Shown here: one piece after another, positions 7,624 through 15,083 of the stretch
Position numbering within the stretch: the stretch's first letter is position 1
Layout of the letters: each line of letters begins with the position of its first letter
Assembly (NCBI RefSeq): GCF_019396345.1
Contig: NZ_JAHKRM010000023.1
Location: forward strand, 62,001-126,000
Direction: 5' to 3'
Length of the DNA: 64,000 nt
Source of the DNA: Nonomuraea guangzhouensis
GTDB taxonomy: Bacteria > Actinomycetota > Actinomycetes > Streptosporangiales > Streptosporangiaceae
The notes under the pieces: model-generated
What the model saw: only the letters and a program-made list of their open reading frames with translations
Told to the model about the DNA's origin: nothing
The model's database searches: none
Translations under genes and position numbers: made by a program

Positions 7624-8268
7624 TCAGCTCGGGCGGGCGCCCGTCACCAGGTAGACGACGTCACCGGCCACGCGGACCGCGTGGTCGGCGTAACGCTCGT
7701 AGTAGCGGCCGATCAGCGTGATGTCGATGGCCGGCTCCACGCCGTGCGGCCATTCCTTGGACAGGATGTTCCTGAACAACCGCCGGTGCAGCTTGTCCAT
7801 GGCGTCGTCGTCGGACTCGAGCTCCAACGCCGACTCCACGTCCTGTGAGGCGATGCAGCTACCCGCCTTCGTGACCAGGGTCTCGGCGATCTGGCCCATC
7901 TGCAGGATCGTGGGCCGCACCTCCGGCGGGATCGCCGTGTCGGGGTGGCGCAGCCGCGCGACCTTGGCCACGTGCACTGCCAGGTCGCCCATACGCTCCA
8001 GGTCCGTGCCCATCCGCAGAGCCGTGATCACCATCCGCAGGTCGACGGCCACCGGCTGCTGCCTGGCCATCAGCTCGAAGATGGACGTCTCGATCTCCTC
8101 GAACGTCGCGTTCACCTCCGCATCCCGGGAGATCACGCTCTCCGCGATCTGGAGGTCGGAGTCGAGCAGGGCGGTGGTGGCCCGGGAAATGGCCGAGCGG
8201 ACCAGCGTGGTCATCAAGACCAGCTTGTTAGTCAGGGAATCGAGTTCTTCATGGTATGCGTCGCGCAT
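7624..8268 (-). CDS. phoU: phosphate transport regulator PhoU
   Basis: PhoU links the Pst phosphate transporter to the SenX3/PhoR kinase and keeps the response off when phosphate is plentiful. The 214-residue protein shows the repeated three-helix bundles: EIETSIFELMARQQPVAVDL and ERMGDLAVHVAKVA in the first half, YYERYADHAVRVAGDVVYLV in the second. It is divergent from senX3-regX3, and the shared upstream region holds PHO-box-like repeats. TAGGTT lies 6 nt before its ATG. Confidence 0.95.
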   Translation of the reverse strand: MRDAYHEELDSLTNKLVLMTTLVRSAISRATTALLDSDLQIAESVISRDAEVNATFEEIETSIFELMARQQPVAVDLRMVITALRMGTDLERMGDLAVHVAKVARLRHPDTAIPPEVRPTILQMGQIAETLVTKAGSCIASQDVESALELESDDDAMDKLHRRLFRNILSKEWPHGVEPAIDITLIGRYYERYADHAVRVAGDVVYLVTGARPS

Positions 8269-8274
8269 GCCGTC

Positions 8275-8280
8275 AACCTA
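8275..8280 (-). promoter_or_regulatory. -10 element of phoU (TAGGTT on minus strand)
   Basis: The hexamer ends 6 nt before the phoU ATG and there is no ribosome site, consistent with leaderless transcription. Confidence 0.5.
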
Positions 8281-8290
8281 CGTGGATCTC

Positions 8291-8342
8291 GATGAACGAA
8301 CTCCTACCACGAGATGAACTTTCCCAGAAAGAGACGTTCATC
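8291..8342. promoter_or_regulatory. PHO-box-like repeats between phoU and senX3
   Basis: GTTCATC appears on the minus strand at 8313-8319 and again at 8291-8297. They are exactly 22 nt apart, two 11-nt turns, with a degenerate GGTAGGA unit in register between them. A third GTTCATC lies on the plus strand at 8336-8342. The 11-nt direct-repeat spacing is that of PhoP/RegX3 PHO boxes (consensus GTTCACC) in actinomycetes. The set probably serves both divergent genes. Confidence 0.6.
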
Positions 8343-8378
8343 CCCAGGTGAGAGGGGTGCCCCTTGGGGAAGGCCACC

Positions 8379-8384
8379 TACCAT
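8379..8384 (+). promoter_or_regulatory. -10 element TACCAT (leaderless, senX3)
   Basis: The hexamer ends 7 nt before the chosen senX3 ATG, with no Shine-Dalgarno between. This supports the start at 8392. Confidence 0.5.
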
Positions 8385-8391
8385 CGAAGAC

Positions 8392-9570
8392 ATGAGTGAG
8401 ATGGCCATGAGCTTGACGGCCCTGGCGGGGTTCGTCGTGGGAGCGCTGGCGGTCCTGTTCTACCGCAACCAGGTCGAGGCCCAGAGCAGGACCGCGACGG
8501 CCGGCGACCAGGAGCCCGGCGCCCTCCCGCAGGGCGTGGCCTCGGTCCTGGCCGTGCTGCCCTCGTCCGCGGTCGTGCTCGACGCGCACGACCGCGTGCT
8601 GCGAGCCAGCTCGGCCGCCCGCGCGTTCGGGCTGGTCAAGGGCGACCGGTTGATGGCCGCCGAACTCCTCGCCCTGGCCCGCCAGGTACGACGGGACGGC
8701 GAGATCCGGGAGAGCGAGATCGACGTCGCCGGGCACAAGTTCGGCCAGGAGATCACGAACTTCGCGGTCCGCGTGGCGCCGCTCGGCTCGTACGGCCAGG
8801 TCCTGGTGCTCGCCGAGGACCAGACCGAGCGGCGCAGGGTCGAGGCCGTCCGCCGCGACTTCGTGGCGAACGTCAGCCACGAGCTCAAGACCCCCGTCGG
8901 CGCGCTGAGCCTGCTCGCCGAGACCATCCAGGACGCCGCCGACGATCCCGAGGCCGTCACCCGGTTCGCCGGGCGCATGCAGCACGAGGCCGCCAGGCTC
9001 ACCTACCTGGTGCAGGACCTGATCACGCTGAGCCGGATCCAGGGCGCCGAGCCCATCCCCACCCCCGGCCAGGTCTCGATCGACGAATCCATCAACGACG
9101 CCATCGACCACTGCAACACCAGGGCGATCGCCAAGGACATCACACTCGTCACCGGCGGCACCGAGGGCCTGCGCATCTGGGGAGACGACGAACTGCTCGT
9201 CACCGCCCTGCGCAACCTCATCGACAACGCCATCGCCTACAGCCCCGAACACACTCGGGTCGTCGTCAGCGTCAGACCGGCGGGCGACTCGGTCGAGATC
9301 AGCGTCAGCGACCAGGGCATCGGCATTCCGGAAGAATCCCTGGAACGCATCTTCGAACGCTTCTTCCGCGTCGACGCGGCCAGGTCCCGGGCGACCGGCG
9401 GCACCGGTCTCGGCCTCGCGATCGTCAAGCACGTCGCCGCGGCGCACGCCGGCGAGGTCTCCGTCTGGAGCAAGGAAGGCTCCGGCTCCACATTCACGCT
9501 GCGGCTGCCCGCATTCGGCGGCACCGCGGTGGTCGTTCCACCCCCGAACACCCTGGAGGCCGCAAAATGA
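8392..9570 (+). CDS. senX3: phosphate-sensing histidine kinase SenX3/PhoR
   Basis: This 392-residue membrane kinase has one N-terminal transmembrane segment (7-24), a PAS-like sensor region (about 50-145), a HisKA domain with phospho-His 163 (FVANVSHELKTPVGAL) and an HATPase domain: ALRNLIDNAI, VSDQGIGIPEE, GTGLGLAIVKH. It autophosphorylates and passes phosphate to RegX3 under phosphate limitation. The start is the ATG placed 7 nt after TACCAT; a second in-frame ATG lies 9 nt on. Its stop overlaps regX3 by 4 nt. Confidence 0.95.
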   Translation: MSEMAMSLTALAGFVVGALAVLFYRNQVEAQSRTATAGDQEPGALPQGVASVLAVLPSSAVVLDAHDRVLRASSAARAFGLVKGDRLMAAELLALARQVRRDGEIRESEIDVAGHKFGQEITNFAVRVAPLGSYGQVLVLAEDQTERRRVEAVRRDFVANVSHELKTPVGALSLLAETIQDAADDPEAVTRFAGRMQHEAARLTYLVQDLITLSRIQGAEPIPTPGQVSIDESINDAIDHCNTRAIAKDITLVTGGTEGLRIWGDDELLVTALRNLIDNAIAYSPEHTRVVVSVRPAGDSVEISVSDQGIGIPEESLERIFERFFRVDAARSRATGGTGLGLAIVKHVAAAHAGEVSVWSKEGSGSTFTLRLPAFGGTAVVVPPPNTLEAAK

Positions 9571-10259
9571 CCCGAGTTCTCGTGGTCGAGGACGAGGAGT
9601 CGTTCTCCGACGCCCTGTCGTACATGCTCCGCAAGGAAGGCTTCGAGGTCTCCGTCGCGGCGACCGGGCCGGAGGCACTCGACACATTCGACCGGAGCGG
9701 CGCCGACCTGGTGCTGCTCGACCTGATGCTGCCCGGCCTGCCGGGCACCGAGGTGTGCCGCTCGCTGCGGCAGCGTTCCAAGGTGCCGGTCATCATGCTG
9801 ACCGCCAAGGACAGTGAGATCGACAAGGTCGTGGGCCTGGAGCTGGGCGCCGACGACTACGTCACCAAGCCGTTCTCTTCACGCGAGCTCGTCGCCCGCA
9901 TCCGCGCGGTGCTGCGCCGCCAGGGCGACGTCGTGGACGAGCTGGAGTCGGCGGTGCTGGCCGTGGGGCCCGTGCGCATGGACGTCGACAGGCATGTGGT
10001 GGCCGTACGCGGCGAGCAGGTGCAGTTGCCGCTGAAGGAGTTCGAGCTCCTGGAGGTGCTGCTGCGCAACGCCGGGCGGGTGCTCACCCGGGGCCAGCTC
10101 ATCGACCGGGTGTGGGGGGCCGACTATGTGGGTGACACCAAGACGCTCGACGTACACGTCAAGCGTCTGCGCGCCAAGATCGAGTCGGACCCGTCGAACC
10201 CGCGCTGCATCCTGACCGTGCGCGGGCTGGGCTACAAGTTCGACGCGGTGGAGAGCTGA
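9567..10259 (+). CDS. regX3: OmpR-family phosphate response regulator RegX3/PhoP
   Basis: The 230-residue regulator has a receiver domain with acidic D9/E10 region, phospho-acceptor D52 (LVLLDLMLPGLPG), the KPF switch lysine (about 102) and a winged-helix output domain (about 130-228, RVWGADYVGDTKTLDVHVKR). It activates phosphate-scavenging genes via PHO boxes. It is translationally coupled to senX3 by an ATGA overlap and followed at once by a strong intrinsic terminator. Confidence 0.96.
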   Translation: MTRVLVVEDEESFSDALSYMLRKEGFEVSVAATGPEALDTFDRSGADLVLLDLMLPGLPGTEVCRSLRQRSKVPVIMLTAKDSEIDKVVGLELGADDYVTKPFSSRELVARIRAVLRRQGDVVDELESAVLAVGPVRMDVDRHVVAVRGEQVQLPLKEFELLEVLLRNAGRVLTRGQLIDRVWGADYVGDTKTLDVHVKRLRAKIESDPSNPRCILTVRGLGYKFDAVES

Positions 10260-10268
10260 AGATCTGAA

Positions 10269-10304
10269 GGGAGCCCCGGTACGTACCGGGGCTCCCGCTT
10301 TTTT
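10269..10304 (+). terminator. intrinsic terminator of senX3-regX3
   Basis: A perfect 28-nt palindrome (10269-10296) is followed by GCTTTTTT (10297-10304). This is the strongest rho-independent signal in the window. The convergent lipoprotein gene ends 2 nt further on. Confidence 0.95.
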
Positions 10305-10305
10305 G

Positions 10306-10890
10306 CTAGTGGGCCGCTTCGGTGGTCTCGGCGGAGGCCGAGGGCGACGGCGTCGGCGCGGCGGTCGCGTTGGGCGCCGGCGGGTAGTCCTTGAACTCGC
10401 GGCTGCGCGTGACCACAGGGACGTCCATGGACACGACCCCGGCGTTGGCGAACTGGAGGTCCAGGCGGATGCTCTCGCCGCCTCTGAGGGCCTTGGAGAG
10501 GCCTTCCAGCATGATCTGCGGGCTCGGCTTGCCGGTGTTGACGAGCTGGTTGCTCGGCAGCTGGATCGGCGCCGCCACCTTCGCGGTGGCCATGGTGCCG
10601 GCGCTGACCGCCGTGAGCGTGTCGGGGGCGCCGTTGGTGTTGAGGACGTTCAGGTAGACCGGGGCGGAGCCGCGCCAGGCGAGCTGCGCGCCGGAGTCGG
10701 GGCCGAGGATGAACGCCTGGGGGATCTGGATGCCGTGCATGCCGTAGTTCTTCGCCTGGTCGAAGAGAACCCCTGCCTCATTGGGTGCATACGGCTTGTT
10801 GGTGTTGGCGTCGAATCCGGCCGAACACCCGGCCAGCACAGGGGCGACCAGGAAGACGGCGGCGGCGACAATCCAGCGGCGGCGGGTCAC
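10306..10890 (-). CDS. secreted lipoprotein, copper-chaperone PCu(A)C-like
   Basis: This 194-residue lipoprotein has a signal peptide with lipobox LAGC (Cys22) and is anchored to the outer face of the membrane. The body (about 45-165) resembles the PCu(A)C/DUF461 cupredoxin-like fold, with GLSKALRGGESIRLDLQF near the core, but the full H-x-M copper motif is not evident, so metal binding is uncertain. A Thr/Pro/Ser/Ala tail follows. It starts at GTG with AGGAG 9 nt upstream. Similar lipoproteins sit between the phosphate kinase genes and carD in other actinomycetes. Confidence 0.6.
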   Translation of the reverse strand: MTRRRWIVAAAVFLVAPVLAGCSAGFDANTNKPYAPNEAGVLFDQAKNYGMHGIQIPQAFILGPDSGAQLAWRGSAPVYLNVLNTNGAPDTLTAVSAGTMATAKVAAPIQLPSNQLVNTGKPSPQIMLEGLSKALRGGESIRLDLQFANAGVVSMDVPVVTRSREFKDYPPAPNATAAPTPSPSASAETTEAAH

Positions 10891-11014
10891 GAGCGGGTTC
10901 TCCTAGGGTCTTGCACATGCGTGTAGGGCAGCGCCCACCATATCCATCCGAATCCATGGTCATATCCGCACCCCTGCAGGTCATTAGCTATGCGCGCATA
11001 TGCGATTCATACAG

Positions 11015-11042
11015 TTGACCGCTTGTCAACCCCCAATATGCC
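11015..11042 (+). promoter_or_regulatory. possible carD promoter (TTGACC-16-TATGCC)
   Basis: TTGACC (11015-11020) and TATGCC (11037-11042) are separated by 16 nt in the intergenic region before carD. TTGAC and GTCAA (11025-11029) form an inverted repeat overlapping the -35. It would give a leader of about 80 nt. The call is tentative. Confidence 0.35.
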
Positions 11043-11096
11043 GCTTTGACCTGCAGTTATGATGATTTCACTGTTCCGGGAGCCTGTGGATGCGTG

Positions 11097-11110
11097 GTAC
11101 TCTGGAGTAC
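11097..11110. promoter_or_regulatory. GTACTC-TG-GAGTAC palindrome in carD leader
   Basis: This 14-nt dyad (6-bp arms, 2-nt centre) is 21 nt upstream of the carD ATG. It could be an operator or a small RNA hairpin near the ribosome site. Confidence 0.35.
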
Positions 11111-11131
11111 AGCGGAAGGGGTACTTGTCAC

Positions 11132-11614
11132 ATGACTTTCCAGGTCGGCGACACTGTCGTCTACCCCCACCATGGGGCTGCTCGGATCGAAGCAATCACG
11201 AAGCGATCCATCAAGGGTGAGGAAAAGACCTACCTGGTGCTCAAGGTCGACAAGGGCGACCTTACCGTCCAGGTGCCAGCTGAAAACGCGGAACTAGTCG
11301 GCGTGCGCGACGTTGTCGGCCAGGAAGGCCTTGAGCGGGTTTTCGATGTTCTTCGGATGCCGCACACCGAGGAACCGACCAACTGGTCCCGGCGCTATAA
11401 GGCCAATCTCGAGAAGCTCGCGTCCGGCGATGTCAACAAGGTCGCCGAGGTGGTCCGGGATCTTTGGCGGAGGGACCGCGAGCGCGGCCTGTCCGCTGGT
11501 GAGAAGCGTATGCTCGCCAAGGCCCGTCAGATCTTGGTGAGTGAGCTGGCCCTCGCCGAGAAGACCAATGAGGACAAGGCGGAAGCCCTGCTCGACGAGG
11601 TCCTCAACTCCTGA
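11132..11614 (+). CDS. carD: CarD-family RNA polymerase-binding transcription factor
   Basis: CarD binds the RNA polymerase beta subunit and stabilises open promoter complexes, notably at rRNA promoters. The 160-residue protein begins MTFQVGDTVVYPHHGAARIE (Tudor-like RNAP-interaction domain) and ends in the helical DNA-binding domain with a conserved Trp region (TNWSRRYKANLEKLASGD). The ATG at 11132 is the family-standard start. carD-ispF-cysS order is conserved in actinomycetes. Confidence 0.96.
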   Translation: MTFQVGDTVVYPHHGAARIEAITKRSIKGEEKTYLVLKVDKGDLTVQVPAENAELVGVRDVVGQEGLERVFDVLRMPHTEEPTNWSRRYKANLEKLASGDVNKVAEVVRDLWRRDRERGLSAGEKRMLAKARQILVSELALAEKTNEDKAEALLDEVLNS

Positions 11615-11631
11615 ACACGAAACTTCCACGG

Positions 11632-12087
11632 GTGGGCGTCGGAGTCGACGTCCACCCGTTCGTTTCAGGGCGAGATCTGCACCTCGCCGGCCTCTACTGG
11701 CCGGGTGAGACCGGACTCGCGGGCCACTCCGACGGCGATGCCGCCGCGCACGCGGCCTGCGACGCCTTGTTGTCCGCCGCCGGGCTCGGTGATCTCGGCG
11801 GCCTGTTCGGCACCGCCGATCCACGCTGGGCGGGCGCCTCGGGTGTCACCCTGCTGGCGGAGGCCGCGCGCCAGGTGCGTTCGGCGGGCTTCGAGATCGG
11901 CAACGTGGCCCTCCAGGTCATCGGTAACCGGCCCAAGCTGGCTCCGCGCCGTACGGAGGCCGAGAAGGCGCTCAGCGCCGCTCTGGGGGCGCCTGTGAGC
12001 GTCAGCGCGACCACCACGGACGGGCTCGGGCTGACCGGGCGCGGCGAAGGGGTGGCGGCCATCGCGACCGCGCTCGTTGTTCTCTAG
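11632..12087 (+). CDS. ispF: 2-C-methyl-D-erythritol 2,4-cyclodiphosphate synthase IspF
   Basis: IspF forms the cyclodiphosphate intermediate of the MEP isoprenoid pathway. The 151-residue protein has metal ligands D6, H8 and H40 (VDVHPF; GHSDGDAAAHA) and the C-terminal ATTTDGLGLTGRGEGVAA block. The start is GTG at 11632, 17 nt after the carD stop. No ispD lies beside it, although the two genes are adjacent or fused in many bacteria. Confidence 0.95.
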   Translation: MGVGVDVHPFVSGRDLHLAGLYWPGETGLAGHSDGDAAAHAACDALLSAAGLGDLGGLFGTADPRWAGASGVTLLAEAARQVRSAGFEIGNVALQVIGNRPKLAPRRTEAEKALSAALGAPVSVSATTTDGLGLTGRGEGVAAIATALVVL

Positions 12088-12182
12088 CGCTTGGTCAACC
12101 TGTGGCCGGACTGCCGCGTCCTTTACCGGGATGCGTGAGGGTATCCCGGCGGGTGCGGCCTCCGGCCCGCCGAGTCGAACGG

Positions 12183-12220
12183 GGCGGCGGTCCGTTACTG
12201 GCGCGGTACGGATCGCCGCC
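12183..12220 (+). terminator. long hairpin after ispF
   Basis: A 13-bp stem with one G-T pair (12183-12195 with 12208-12220) and a 12-nt loop lies in the 208-nt gap after ispF. A weaker CCGGGAT/ATCCCGG stem precedes it at 12126-12149. There is no T-run, so the terminator call is tentative. Confidence 0.45.
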
Positions 12221-12295
12221 TTCCCATGGGTAGCTTCCCGATATGTCGGGTAGGTCCTCCAAAGACATGTGGAACGTCTTCGGGGGGAGCAACAC

Positions 12296-12583
12296 ATGAT
12301 CGGCGCGATTGTTTCCGCAGTCGTCATCGGCGCCATTGTCGGAGCGCTGGCCCGGCTGATAGTGCCCGGCAAGCAGAACATGTCCATCGGCCTGACATTG
12401 ATCGTCGGCATCGTGGCGGCTCTGCTCGGCACGCTCATCGCCCAGGCGTTCGGCTGGGCCGACACCAGGGGCATCGACTGGATCGAACACATACTCCAGC
12501 TCGCCCTGGCCGTCCTCGGAGTCCTGATCGTCACCAAGATGACCACCGGGAAGAGCGGCCGCGCCGGAGGAACCCCGATCTGA
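12296..12583 (+). CDS. GlsB/YeaQ/YmgE family membrane protein (copy 1)
   Basis: The 95-residue protein has three Gly-rich membrane segments (about 2-20, 27-47, 57-77) of the transglycosylase-associated family. Conserved features are GALARLIVPGKQ and IVGIVAALLGTLIAQ. These small proteins are linked to envelope stress, with no enzymatic role shown. The ATG at 12296 is preceded by GGGGGAG. A paralogue follows 94 nt downstream, indicating tandem duplication. Confidence 0.85.
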   Translation: MIGAIVSAVVIGAIVGALARLIVPGKQNMSIGLTLIVGIVAALLGTLIAQAFGWADTRGIDWIEHILQLALAVLGVLIVTKMTTGKSGRAGGTPI

Positions 12584-12677
12584 CCTGCCGTTTCGAGCCG
12601 ACAACGCATATTCGCCGATGCTCGGGTACTGATCTCTCCCGAGAGTGAACGGCTCACTCTCACTGGGAGGTTTGGTC

Positions 12678-12953
12678 ATGACAATCCAGTCCATCCTTGG
12701 CGCCATCGTGATCGGCGCCGTGATCGGCGCCCTCGGTCGTCTGCTGCTTCCCGGCAGACAGGCCATCGGGTGGATCCTCACCATCGTCGTCGGTATCGTC
12801 GCCGCCCTGGTGGGCACGCTCATCGCCCAGGTCCTCGGCGTCGCCACCACCAATGGCATCGACTGGATCGAACTGGTCATGCAGGTCGTTCTCGCCGTTG
12901 TCGGTGTCGGGCTCGTGGCTGGGCTGCGGCGGGGCAGCGGTACGAACGTTTAG
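12678..12953 (+). CDS. GlsB/YeaQ/YmgE family membrane protein (copy 2)
   Basis: This 91-residue paralogue of the preceding gene shares IVGIVAAL-GTLIAQ and GIDWIE. The ATG at 12678 lies 7 nt after GGAGG (12666-12670). It probably forms an operon with copy 1 and is closed by a strong bidirectional hairpin. Confidence 0.85.
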   Translation: MTIQSILGAIVIGAVIGALGRLLLPGRQAIGWILTIVVGIVAALVGTLIAQVLGVATTNGIDWIELVMQVVLAVVGVGLVAGLRRGSGTNV

Positions 12954-13011
12954 ACGATGGCTAGACGGTCCCGTGACCGTGCCGGATCCCCTTCGGCGCG
13001 GGACGGTACGC

Positions 13012-13047
13012 GAAGACCCGCCCGGTGCTCACACCGGGCGGGTCTTC
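13012..13047. terminator. 16-bp perfect stem, bidirectional terminator
   Basis: GAAGACCCGCCCGGTG pairs perfectly with its complement across a CTCA tetraloop between two convergent genes. The AAGA/TCTT ends give short T-runs on either strand. Confidence 0.85.
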
Positions 13048-13050
13048 TAC

Positions 13051-14601
13051 TCATTCCTCTGGGGGGAGGGGCGTGCTGCGGAGCCTGCCTGAGGGGGCTG
13101 GGGCGTCGTCTTCTATGACCGGGTGTGGGGCGGTGTCCTCCAGGTCCCGGTCTTCGAGTGAGCGGGCGGTGGCGGCCTCGGCCGGGTCGGCGGCTTCCGG
13201 GCCGTGGTCGGGGTCGGGGCTGGCTGGTTCTTGGGTTGTGCGGGCTGATGTGTCCGGGGTGTCGCTGAAGACGCGGACCGGTTGGGTGTCGGTGTCTCGG
13301 TCGGAGACGGCGGGGGTGCGGGGGTGGACCAGGACGTCGGTCGGCTTGATCCGATCACCCCAGCGCACGGGGCGCTTGAGCTCGGGTTCCGGCTCTGGCT
13401 GTGAGGTGCGGGCCGCGGTTTCTGGCCGTGGTTCCCGGGATGTGTCGGGCCGGGATTCTCCGCCTGCCACGGGCGCTGCCTCGCTGTGGCCCGCCGCGTG
13501 GTGGTCTGTCGCCTGGTGGTCTGTCTCCGGGGCCGGCTCGGGCTCTCGGCTGAGGCGGGGCTCCGGCTCCGGCCGGGGGTCCTCGTAGGTGGGTTCCTGA
13601 GCGCGCTTGCGGAGACCACGGCGGAGTTTCGGCGCCCGCGTGGGAGCGTCGCCGACTTGCGATCCCGTGCGCCCGCTCGGCTCCGTGCGTTCACCTGGCT
13701 CGGTGCGTGTGCTCGGCTCGGTCCTTCCGCCTGACTCAGTCCGTCCGCCTGGCTCGGTGCGGGCGCCTTGCTCGGTACGGCTGCCCGGCTCCGGCTCCTG
13801 CCACGGCGCGGTGGCCCGCGAGGCCGTACTCGCTCGCTGGGCATCGTCCTCTTTGCGGGCCTGGGCGCGGGGATCCGGCTCAGGCGGCAGGTCGTCGGCC
13901 TGCTGGCGTGGCCGTGGCGGCGCTCCCGGCTCCGTGAGCGCCTCACGATCGCGACGGTCCTCGAACTCCGGCTCCTGGTCCGGGGTGGCGGGCCAGCGGG
14001 TCACCTGGGCGGAGATGGGCGGGGTCTCTGGAGCGGCCGTGGGGCCGACGACCGGTGTGGTCTCCAGCACGGGGTGAAGCGGTTGGGTGAGCGGCGGCGG
14101 CGTGTCGGCGGGGCGGCCCCGGTGGAAGGGCACGATGTCCTGCTCCGCCGTACCGTCGTCATCGTCGTCCATGGACGTCCTGCGGCCCTGAACGTGCTTG
14201 ATGAGCAGCAACCACAGCCAGAGGGCGAGCGCCAGCATGACCCACGGGGCGAGCGCCACCCCCACCGCGAGAGGTTGTACGTCGAGCTGGACCTGGAGCG
14301 CCGGCGCGACGTTCGACGCGGCCGCGGCCACGATGAGCAGGACCAGCACGACCGCGGCCTGGGCGCGTACCAGCAGGTGGGCCGAGCGCAGCAGGAGGAC
14401 GCCGATCAGCGCGACGACCAGGAGCGCGTCGAAGCCGGCCGGATAGAGGAAGGCGAGGTCGGGTCGGGACTCGCCACGGATGGCCAGTGCCCGCAGGTCG
14501 TCGAAGGAGAGCACGCAGGCGACCGCCGTGAGGCCGGCCACCGCGAGACCGGCGAGGGCGATGCCCAGGCGTCGGAGCGTAGAAGGGGGAGTCACGTCCA
14601 T
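13051..14601 (-). CDS. DUF2637 membrane protein with long repetitive charged tail
   Basis: The 516-residue protein has four N-terminal membrane segments (about 9-28, 54-72, 79-100, 118-136) resembling the DUF2637/SpdB-type membrane domain. About 370 residues of disordered Pro/Glu/Arg/Thr-rich cytoplasmic tail follow. Within it a hexapeptide RTE-P/S/Q-G-x is repeated about seven times (around residues 273-314), encoded by an 18-bp tandem repeat near 13660-13790. SpdB-type proteins are known from plasmid spreading, but chromosomal copies are of unknown role. Confidence 0.7.
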   Translation of the reverse strand: MDVTPPSTLRRLGIALAGLAVAGLTAVACVLSFDDLRALAIRGESRPDLAFLYPAGFDALLVVALIGVLLLRSAHLLVRAQAAVVLVLLIVAAAASNVAPALQVQLDVQPLAVGVALAPWVMLALALWLWLLLIKHVQGRRTSMDDDDDGTAEQDIVPFHRGRPADTPPPLTQPLHPVLETTPVVGPTAAPETPPISAQVTRWPATPDQEPEFEDRRDREALTEPGAPPRPRQQADDLPPEPDPRAQARKEDDAQRASTASRATAPWQEPEPGSRTEQGARTEPGGRTESGGRTEPSTRTEPGERTEPSGRTGSQVGDAPTRAPKLRRGLRKRAQEPTYEDPRPEPEPRLSREPEPAPETDHQATDHHAAGHSEAAPVAGGESRPDTSREPRPETAARTSQPEPEPELKRPVRWGDRIKPTDVLVHPRTPAVSDRDTDTQPVRVFSDTPDTSARTTQEPASPDPDHGPEAADPAEAATARSLEDRDLEDTAPHPVIEDDAPAPSGRLRSTPLPPEE

Positions 14602-14653
14602 GGCGGTTCGAGCCTACAGAAGAATGGGGGTCAGGACCGATCAAGGGAGATAC

Positions 14654-15040
14654 ATGGCCGAGCTCTCAGAGGGCGTGCGCGAGCTGTTCGACGGGCCCAA
14701 CTACGCGACGGTGACCAGCCTCAATCCCGACGGCGGGCCGCAGTCGACGGTCGTATGGGTGCGTACGGACGGAGACGACGTGCTCTTCTCCACCGCCAAG
14801 GGCCGGCGCAAGCCGCGCAACTTCGAGCGCGACCCCCGGGCCAGCCTGCTCATCATCGACCCGGCGAACCCCTACCGCTACGCCGAGGTGCGTGGTCACG
14901 TGACCATGGAGGACGACCCCGCCGGCGACCTCATCCAGGAGCTGTCGCACAAGTACACCGGTAAGCCCTGGGAGGACAAGCCAGGAGTTGAGCGGCTAAT
15001 TGTCCGGATAAGCCCAGAGAAGGTCACCATGCGTGAGTGA
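14654..15040 (+). CDS. PPOX-class F420-dependent oxidoreductase
   Basis: This 128-residue split-barrel flavin/F420-binding protein has the family patterns NYATVTSLNPDGGPQSTVVW and ANPYRYAEVRGHVTM with a following KYTGKPW. These enzymes use F420 or FMN to reduce varied substrates; the substrate here is unknown. The ATG at 14654 follows AAGGGAGA. It is divergent from the DUF2637 gene and upstream of cysS. Confidence 0.85.
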   Translation: MAELSEGVRELFDGPNYATVTSLNPDGGPQSTVVWVRTDGDDVLFSTAKGRRKPRNFERDPRASLLIIDPANPYRYAEVRGHVTMEDDPAGDLIQELSHKYTGKPWEDKPGVERLIVRISPEKVTMRE

Positions 15041-15070
15041 TTAAAGGGCCTGCGATGGTGGAGTAGGCGT

Positions 15071-15076
15071 TAGCCT
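15071..15076 (+). promoter_or_regulatory. -10 element TAGCCT (leaderless, cysS)
   Basis: The hexamer ends 7 nt before the cysS GTG; there is no Shine-Dalgarno. Confidence 0.5.
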
Positions 15077-15083
15077 TTCTTTC

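Noticed and set aside
13768..14964. Long plus-strand open frame opposite the DUF2637 gene
   Set aside because: Composition is that of the antisense of a Pro/Glu/Arg-rich coding region; the minus-strand frame has a membrane domain and normal codon bias.
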